Origin: Craterostigma plantagineum
Taxonomy: Eukaryota; Streptophyta; Magnoliopsida; Lamiales; Linderniaceae
Reading direction: 5' to 3'
DNA: 64,000 bases
Assembly (NCBI GenBank): GCA_027422505.1
Contig: JAPQWV010000306.1
Span: 558,001-622,000, forward strand
The position numbers and the translations under genes are program-made. Below, one piece after another: positions 57,163 to 64,000 of the stretch. The notes beneath the pieces were generated by a model. It was given only the letters and a program-made list of their open reading frames with translations, had not been told where the DNA came from and did no database searches. Every line of letters starts with the position of its first letter. The first letter of the stretch is position 1.

Positions 57163-58254
57163 TTAGCGGGACTTTGGTACCCATTATAATGTGAGTCCTC
57201 CCTTCTTAGTAGATAACGATTTAAGCATAAAAGGTATCAAATTTAAATGTTGTCCTAAATCATCCATTAATGAACCTTTCGGTACCCGAATTTGTTTGCG
57301 AGTACCTAAATTTCATGAAGAAATAGGAACCCATGTGGGAGGGATTTGACACGGATAAGAAGTTTCAACTCGAGTGAAAGTGTGTTTGGGAGAAGGTTTA
57401 AAAATTTTCTCCGAGGCTAAGCGCATAAGATGTTTCTTTGAATGAACCTTGACCGGATCTGCATGTAGGAATACGAGCATATAGAATTATAAGAATCGAT
57501 AGCACATATGTCGTATTTCCTACCGTTAGAATTCACACCTTTCACATTAGAATGAGAATAGGGAATTTCGAAAATTATTTTCAAGTCTAGTCCTTTTAAA
57601 AGAAAAATTTGTAGAATCATTTGAAACACACGATGAAGTTTGTGCACTAGAACTTGAAATACTTTCGTGAAATTTTTCTTTTTGGAGGGAGAGCCACTTT
57701 CAAAGTTTGTACTTCTAAAATTGATAGGCTTTAAAGAACATGTAGAAGTTACGGCTTTAAAAATTTTCCTTCACTATAGAACTATGTTTCTCTAGTTGAA
57801 TATGCTTAGTCTCACTAAAATTCGAGCTCTTAGTTAGTTCATCTATTTTTCCACTAGAGCTCCTAAGATTATATTCGAGACTAGCTATTTCCTCCTTAGA
57901 CTTAGTTAATTTGTCGTCTAACTCACTTGTACGTTTCCGCTCATTTTTCATGTTAGCATACCTAGTTTGTAAGGATTCTAACATGTTAAACAATGTAGAG
58001 TTAGGAATCACTGTCTCCTTAGAGGATGTGTTAGTTTCATCTTCGTTGTATGCCATCAAAGCCAAGTGCGTCGTTTGTTCGGAGTTTGTAGTCTCTTGCT
58101 TCTTTGAGAGTGACTTGGTCTTTGTGGGCTTCTTCTTTAACTCCTTCCCAATTAATCATAGTTGACGTCTAAACTCCTTCGGTTGTTCATCAATATCGGA
58201 GCTAAAGTCATCGGAGTTAGTGTCGTCAGATGGAGTAATTGAGTAGGTGTCCAT
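57163..58254 (-). pseudogene. Family B gag-derived ORF of B2
   Basis: The ATG at 58254-58252 gives an acidic start, MDTYSITPSDDTNSDDFSSD. The coiled coil follows (58065-57757: MALMAYNEDETNTSSKETVI, TPNSTLFNMLES-like, LTKSKEEIASLEYNLRSSSG). After a shortening it continues in the tail (57640-57300), ending KSR with TAA at 57165-57163. As in B1, the UBN2 capsid domain and the zinc knuckle are absent. Stops, including one at about 58157, and frameshifts break it. The first 32 codons have no counterpart I can see in family A. Confidence 0.82.
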
Positions 58255-59834
58255 TTTGGTTTTTAAAATTTTTATTTGTTTTTAAAATTTTGTTGGATAT
58301 TTTGATCGTGACGTGTTTATGGATTTGATTTTTTTAAATGGTTGAAATATTTGACTTTTAACATTTCAGTTTCGAAAAGTTTATGGTTTATAAAGTTTGA
58401 TTTAAAAATTTAATAGTATATACCAAAAGCGTTTTCTATAATGTGCCAAGTAAGTTCTAAAAATATTTTGTGTGACTGTTTTTGAATGAATGCTTAATAT
58501 TAGTCGAGTGTTTGATGTTATGTATTGACAAGTTTGCGATCGAAGAATGATCGAAAAAAAAATTCATCGAAAAAATTTCGAGCGTAAAAATTTTAGAATG
58601 ACAATATAAAGCACTGTTTTTTAGTAAGAGAGTTTTACGATTAAAGTAATTTTTCGATGACTTGAGAAAAAGATTTAGAATGATGAGGGAGAAAAATTTT
58701 CGAATACTTCTCAAGCGTTTGTTCAAATTTTAAATTGGGAGTGCAATGATGATGGAATGATGAGCTCTATTTGCATAATGATTAGTAGATCTGTAATATT
58801 GCATAAGAGAAACTTTCGATCATGTCCAATGGGATACATTGTCAATTATGTGCAAAATGAGCTGTAATGATCACTAAGATTACGTAATGATGAGGCAATG
58901 ACTAATAGCTTTTGTCATTTTGCACAAGAGAATTTTTCGATCGTTTGTTTTGTAATGAAATAGAATTTCGATCGATCAGGCTTCTCCAGAAGAATTTTTC
59001 AATCATGTACGACAAGGAGGCATTTCTCGATGATTAGTTACTCGGTCAAACCATTTTTTCGATCATAAAAGACAAGTCAATGTGTTTCTCGATGAATGCA
59101 AATACTGTTTTCAATCAAAACAAAACACGTGTCTTCAAATGTATGAGAGAATTGTTTTCGATTGGTTGCTACAGTAAGACGAATAAAAAGTTTTGTGATC
59201 GTAGAATCGTGAAACTTCATTAAACCCTTTTTACAAGACTTGTAAAATATAGAGTCAATAAAAAAAACAATTAATAATGCAGATTGAGCATGGGTTATTG
59301 ATCGAAAATCATAGAATAACAATTATAACACCAGAAAACAGCAAAACATGTCAGGTTTTTCCAGAATTTTATGATGTTTATGAAGAACACGAAGAACACA
59401 ATTTATCACGAATCCGACCGAAAACAGCAAATTAATCTGTAAAACTCTTTGTAATCGATCGAAATCATGCAATTGACAAGAACCAACACTCAATTTAGCA
59501 CAATCAAAGCAAAATCGATTCGATTTTTGAAAAATCAGTTTAAGAGCTTGAAGAACACTTTTCAATCAAATCTTCAAAATTCACTAGCATGTGTGGTTCG
59601 ATCGAACGAAAAGAAGCTCATATCAATTAGAAACACAGAATCGAACCTCAATAACATCAAAACAAGTCGAATTAAGAAAAATCATATTGAAAATCAGCGA
59701 TGAACGGTGATTTTTACGCGATGAACAGTACAATTTCGCGATGAACAGTAACCCGCGATGAATAGGAACTCGCGAAAAAAATTTCAGATTTCCTAAATTC
59801 GATTCTAATTTCAATTCAAATCCTAACACGCTCT
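58255..59834 (-). other. B2 leader
   Basis: A 1.6-kb AT-rich untranslated leader with scattered CGATCG words. Near its 5' end (59698-59770) GCGATGAACAGTA-like words occur four times. No gene is accepted. Confidence 0.7.
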
Positions 59835-59846
59835 GCTCTGATACCA
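59835..59846 (-). promoter_or_regulatory. Primer binding site of B2
   Basis: The minus strand reads TGGTATCAGAGC, 2 bp inside the LTR end (CCTAACA). It is the same site as in family A. Confidence 0.94.
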
Positions 59847-59848
59847 AT

Positions 59849-60121
59849 TGTTAGGTCCCCATATATCCAAAAATTATCTCTAAAAATCAGATCAAGGGTT
59901 TGGTGCTAATTTCTCTCTAAAAATTCTAATTCTCGTATTTCGATTATGATTCCTTGCCACAACACACTCCTAATTTTCTTAGGAGTTCACTTATATATAC
60001 CACCTAATGGTATATTTACACAAGTAGTCCTGTACAATGACTAATTACAATTTAGCCCAAGACTACTAATTTGCATAGCAAAACACGATAACTAATTGAA
60101 TACAATAAAATAGTTCCAACA
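59849..60121 (-). repeat. 5' LTR of B2 (273 bp)
   Basis: On the minus strand, TGTTGGAACTATTTTATTG to GGGGACCTAACA. It is shorter than the B1 3' LTR (362 bp) because of internal deletion in its second half. TATACCA...TGGTATA is diverged but visible at about 60001-59995. Confidence 0.9.
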
Positions 60122-60221
60122 AATATCTATGTGTTTTGCGCGTGAGTGGTGAACAGGATTACACTTAATCGCACGGCACTTTGGCTCTCGCTATAAATGG
60201 GTATATTATTTAAATTGTACC
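60122..60221 (-). pseudogene. Fragment of family A pol (RNase H end)
   Basis: 100 bp whose minus strand matches the RNase H end of A2 at about 22065-21966 (YNLNNIPIYS-like). It lies between the outer edges of B2 and A4, so both inserted into one older family A copy. The remainder of that copy is not in the window. Confidence 0.85.
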
Positions 60222-60568
60222 TGTTAGGTCCTACGATTAACAACTCTAAGATCTAGGCAAGAATTCAATGTAATTCGACGATAATGATAATCAATAAGAT
60301 TCGATCGAAAAACTCATTTGAAGAACGATAGAGAGAATTCAAGTAGAGTGAGAAAGTTACTGTTGTTTCTCTTTCTGAAATTGAATTGCAAGCCTTTCGG
60401 ATCAATTTTCAAACTTTCTCTATTCAGCTCAATTGCTTTACATGTATTATACCAAACAAGCTTGGTATAAATATCAAACTAGTCCTACTCTAAGGACTAC
60501 TATACAAAACGCCCCAAATTATAAGGACAACTAATAAAATCAAGCACAATTAGAAATGGTATTCTACA
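60222..60568 (-). repeat. 3' LTR of A4 (347 bp)
   Basis: On the minus strand, TGTAGAATACCATTTC to CGTAGGACCTAACA. It is closer to the A1 LTR than to the A3 LTRs (for example the GGGGCGTTTTG stretch). TATA region inside TTATACCAAGCTTGTTTGGTATAA at about 60475-60450. Confidence 0.92.
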
Positions 60569-63500
60569 TTCTCCCCCTTTGTGCTTGATAGCGTCTCCAC
60601 GCTGTTCGTCCTTGTCGGGCGTAGTATGATCTGCGCAAGCCCAGCGCATACTCATAATCTCTAACCGTTTCCCTTAGCTTCAGGCGTTCCTCAATGTCAT
60701 CCAGCAATTCCATCAGTAGCGGTTGTTCTCTCACGAACCGGTGGATCCTCAGCATAGTGTCTCGATTGATTTCTTCCAACCTCTGCTCGATGTTCCTCCT
60801 GACGACCTTGAGTGTTCCGTCGCAAAACTTATGAATCTCTGTCTTTAGCATCATCCTAGTCTTCTTGGCAATTGGATTGTTGTAGGTGATGCCTAGGACC
60901 GAGCTGATGTGCAGATGATTGCTTGGAAGCCCTTCGATCTCAGGTCCTTTGTTGAGTGGTTCGGCCATGTTGACCTTCTTCATGTTGCTCTCCAGAGCCA
61001 TCTGAAGCTCGTGTGCGGCGAAGTATTTGACTTGTCGCATCATGAACCAGTAGAGCCCTTCGAGGCCTTCTTTATTGACGAAGCCTTGAGGACCTTTGTA
61101 CTTCTCCACGTACAGCTGATAGAGGTTGTATACCTCGTCGGCAGGGAGATACGGAAGGTCCCTCTCTCTTAGTTCCTCTCGGGTTCTGTCCACTCGCTCA
61201 ATAATGTAGTGAGGTGTTGGAAGTCCTCCTTTTGCACAGTAGACACCGAGGAGTTGGCATATCGGGGAGAGTTCCTTGAAATGCCTCTTCAGTCGTTCCT
61301 TCGGAATCCCCAGCCTTACGTCCGGTCCTAGTTGGGTCAGCATCCATAGATAAGTCATCTTCTTCTGTTGATCCCAGTGAGAGATCCCTCTCAGCTCAAA
61401 CTCATCCGGCTTCTTGATTCAGTCCGGTGAGCTCCAGATATCTCACGGACTTCTTTGAGGAAGGGTATGTCTATTCGGATGTTCTCCCACGGCGTGTCGA
61501 TCCGAACGGTCCCTGGCATCTGTCTGGTGGGGGAAGCCCCTCGTTGTGCGATCAACTCTGGTAGCCTTGGGATGTCTCTTTGGTAGTCTTCACCTTCCTG
61601 AAGTTCGTCTTCGTCTTTGATTACGAGGTCCACGGATGCTTGTTGTACGAAGTGTCGGACGTCCTGAAGCCGTTGTCTCTGATGCTCCTGGGGCATGGAA
61701 TGGGTCATCCACTGTCCTTCGAAGATGTATTTATCTAGGACCTCGTGTGGATTGACGCCATGTGCTGAGGGGCGCGGGTTGGTCTGGAGTGTCTGAGGAG
61801 TAGCTTGGGTAGCTGCTAGGGCCACAAGCATTGCTGCACTTGCTTATTCTTCCGGAAGCAAGGGGCTTGAGTAGATCGGCGATGTGGGCGGAGGCGTCCG
61901 TAGGGAAAAGGCTGGTGGTTAGTGGTAGAGTGGCAGTGCGGTGCGTGGTGTGGGTGGTTTGTGTTTGGGTTTGGATTTGGGTTTCACCATCTCCAGCGCT
62001 TGTCTGCGTAGCGCTCGAGCCTTGTCCTTGGCCACTTGTGGATGTCCTCGGCCTCTTCTCCCCCTCATGATAGTCCTGATCGTCAGGATCGTCATGTCTG
62101 CGCCGTGAGTGGGAGCTTTGGCCTCGGCAAGTGTTCATCGGTGGCTCAGGGTGATCCACCAATCGCCGATAAAGGGATTCTTCTTGCGGCGACCTGATGG
62201 AAAGGCCTATCAAGCGGGCGAGGAGTATGTCGTGGAGCTCGGTTATGGGTATAGTGTATGGGTTGATGAGGATGGAGGAAGTGGCTAAAGGGTCGGTGGG
62301 TGTGGGTTGTGGAGGTGTGGGATTGGTTTGTGACGAAGGGCCTTCTGAGACAGGTGCTTTCTCGGTATCTCTTCGGGATGTCTCGATCGCTTGTAGTACT
62401 CTCTCCGTGATTTTGTCTTCTATGGACTGTATAGCGGCATAGAGAGCGGTCTGGAAATGCTCATTCGTCACAAAGGGTGCGGATGCCTCCTAGGATGGAC
62501 CAGGACGACTGATGTCGCGTGTTATCCACCCTTGAGTAGACACACCGACTCTTCAGGTTGGCTCACAGTCACTTGAGGTTGTGACTGTATGAGACTTCAA
62601 CCCAATCCTCGAGTCGAATATTGAAGATTCGCCTCTATGGGTGTTATGGTAGGCTCAGGTTGCGCCTGCGAACCAGACACCACGAGATTTGGTTGCGGCT
62701 CAAGATTGAGCGAAGAAGTGCCAGCAATACTTGTAGATGTGGTCCGCATAGTGTCTGGTGAGGTGGTGATGGCCGGGAAGAAGGACTCCAGTTGAATGCT
62801 AAGTCTCCTGGGAGTCCTCCTTATCAGGCTTATTTCCTCGTCAGACTCTGTGTCAGACGAGGTGGCTGCGTGAGGGAGTGGGGTCACGATCCACGTCCTC
62901 CAATGCCTGATCCGTCACTAGTGGAAGAGAGCTTTGCCCCATTTCGACCTCGGGCTGTGCTACTGGTTGAAGAACCTCCTCAATGGTTTCTTCGAGCACG
63001 CCTACATGTATGGGCACTTCCACTTGGTATTCATGTGCAGGAGCCTCGAGCGCCATCTCAGTAGCCATGACGTCTATTACGGTGTCAACTACGTCGGGCA
63101 TTGGCTCTTCGACCAATTGAGATCCTGTTGAAGCTCCTGAGCGACAACATCAATCATCGTGTCGTCAGGGCTAGGTTGGTGTTGTGGTTGGGGAGGGCTC
63201 ACATGTACATCTGCCGAGAGCCCTCTAATCATTTGCTCGGTGAGATTGTGTTCCCGGCAGAATCTCTGATACTCAGCTCCCGCGGGGTCGGCGAGCCTGA
63301 GTAGGTTGAGTGGAATCGGCATCGACGGTTGATCCAAGTCCGTGAGCCGTGGATTATGGAAGAACTTTAGCCTTGGCGGCTGATAGTTTCCTCCGGGAGG
63401 CAGTTGAAGGATGTTCTCGCATGTAAGTCCATGAACTCCCTGATGATCACGTTGAACCATCGACCATAGGGCACGTTATTCGATCTTCGATTCTCCTTCA

Positions 63501-64000
63501 GCCGAATCTGTTCAGCCAGATCATTCCAGATAAGCTGCGCGAAATCGTAATTTCGGGAGAAAGCGAGTCCATGAAAGATTCACAGTATAGTGCTGTTGCC
63601 CTTGTCGAAACCGGCGTGCTTGGGTGATAGACACTTGTTCACGATCCCGAACAGTGTCTTCCAGGGGTGAGGGATACCGCTGCTCTGGACCTGAGCTAAC
63701 TTGGTGAGCTGCGGTTGATATCCCATTTGCATGAAGTCGTGGACCATTTCTGCGTCCGACGGGACCGGGTCATAGTTGTCGCTGTGGGCAAGTCCAGTAT
63801 CATCCCAAACTGGCTCTTGCTCATATGAATATGACGCGTCCCGATTCTCGTTGTGAAGGAGAATGCCCCATTTGCTACAGCTCCTTGTATATATCCCCAG
63901 AATTGCTGGAGATAGACCATTGGCATCGAGGCGGTGACCGGCAGCGCGTGCCAAATGGGGTGGCCTCGCAGGATAGATACGATGATCTCGTCCGGGCATC
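60564..64000 (-). pseudogene. Family A ORF3 of A4 (best-preserved C-terminus, N-terminus outside)
   Basis: From the right edge: PMVYLQQFWGYIQGAVANGA, GTRHIHMSKSQFGMILDLP, then a frameshift at about 63790, NYDPVPSDAEMV, SSGIPHPWKTLFGIVNKCL. The acidic linker is at 63116-62600 (VGVLEETIEEVLQPVAQPEV). A 246-codon open stretch (62471-61731) has MTNEHFQTALYAAIQSIEDK, QIQTQTQTTHTTH and HEGEKRP. The C-terminal domain is open for 264 codons (61358-60564): MTYLWMLTQLGPDVRLGIPK, YCAKGGLPTPHYIIERVDRT, LPYLPADEVYNLYQLYVEKY, FCDGTLKVVRRNIEQRLEEI, ending AQRGRM. Frameshifts lie near 63790, 63570, 63110, 62590, 61850 and 61400. This copy shows the undisturbed C-terminal half. Confidence 0.85.
60569..60580 (-). 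promoter_or_regulatory. Polypurine tract of A4
   Basis: The minus strand reads AAAGGGGGAGAA immediately before the LTR TGTAG. It also encodes the end of ORF3, as in A3. Confidence 0.92.

Larger units (their letters stand above)
56323..60121 (-). mobile_element. Family B element B2, 5' half
   Basis: Minus-strand order: 5' LTR (60121-59849), PBS (59846-59835), leader (59834-58255), gag-derived ORF (58254-57163), then the first part of the 3' non-coding block down to the GATATGCTTC point, where A3 inserted. The continuation is at 31781-30136. Outside the LTR the flank is AATAT (60122-60126). The block corresponding to the B1 triplication appears once. Confidence 0.88.
60222..64000 (-). mobile_element. 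Family A copia element, copy A4 (3' end in window)
   Basis: On the minus strand, ORF3 (64000-60564), PPT and 3' LTR (60568-60222). Pol and gag would lie beyond the right edge. The flank outside the LTR is GTACC (60217-60221), one half of the expected TSD. Confidence 0.9.

Overview
The window is plant (angiosperm) nuclear DNA made almost entirely of nested LTR retrotransposons. Signs of this are Ty1/copia and Ty3/gypsy polyproteins in both orientations, initiator-tRNA-Met primer sites (TGGTATCAGAGC), TG...CA LTR ends, 5-bp target duplications and a Cassandra-type small element with 5S rRNA-like sequence in its LTRs. I see no host gene, tRNA gene or intact rRNA gene. Nearly every open frame is a piece of a frameshifted or stop-interrupted retroelement gene. 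The species cannot be named from what is visible.

Layout. 1-6070: minus-strand Ty3/gypsy element, cut by the window edge inside integrase, with a 2.5-kb 5' LTR at 3597-6070. 6071-6414: an orphan segment and a 153-bp antisense scrap of the copia third ORF. 6415-21297: family A copia copy A1 (+): LTR, gag, pol, 4-kb spacer, ORF3, then broken. 21298-30063: copy A2 (-): post-pol tail, pol, and a gag with an internal 1.27-kb duplication. 30064-31781 plus 56323-60121: the two halves of a minus-strand family B element (B2), split by copy A3. 31782-56322: A3 (+), full length with both LTRs and TSD GAAGC. A3 was itself invaded by a 7.7-kb family B element (B1, 43301-50984, TSD CCAAC) and by a triple-LTR Cassandra-type array (54084-55618, TSD ACAAT). 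60122-60221: antisense scrap of copia pol. 60222-64000: copy A4 (-): 3' LTR and ORF3, leaving the window.

Family A is a giant copia element: about 15.3 kb after subtracting insertions, yet with LTRs of only about 350 bp. Its order is gag (UBN2 domain, CCHC knuckle, long coiled coil), pol (PR, INT, RT, RNase H), a long non-coding spacer with several PPT-like G-runs, and a third ORF of about 1,170 codons. This architecture recalls Sireviruses, which carry an env-like ORF after pol. The third ORF starts directly after a well-formed 3' splice site in both copies where its start is present. Its last codons lie in the polypurine tract, and its stop codon lies in the first bases of the LTR.

Family B looks like a non-autonomous derivative of A. 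It keeps the C-terminal coiled-coil half of gag, a protease stub and a small ORF3 relic, but has its own LTR and no RT, INT or RNase H. In B1 a 1.22-kb block is present three times in tandem.
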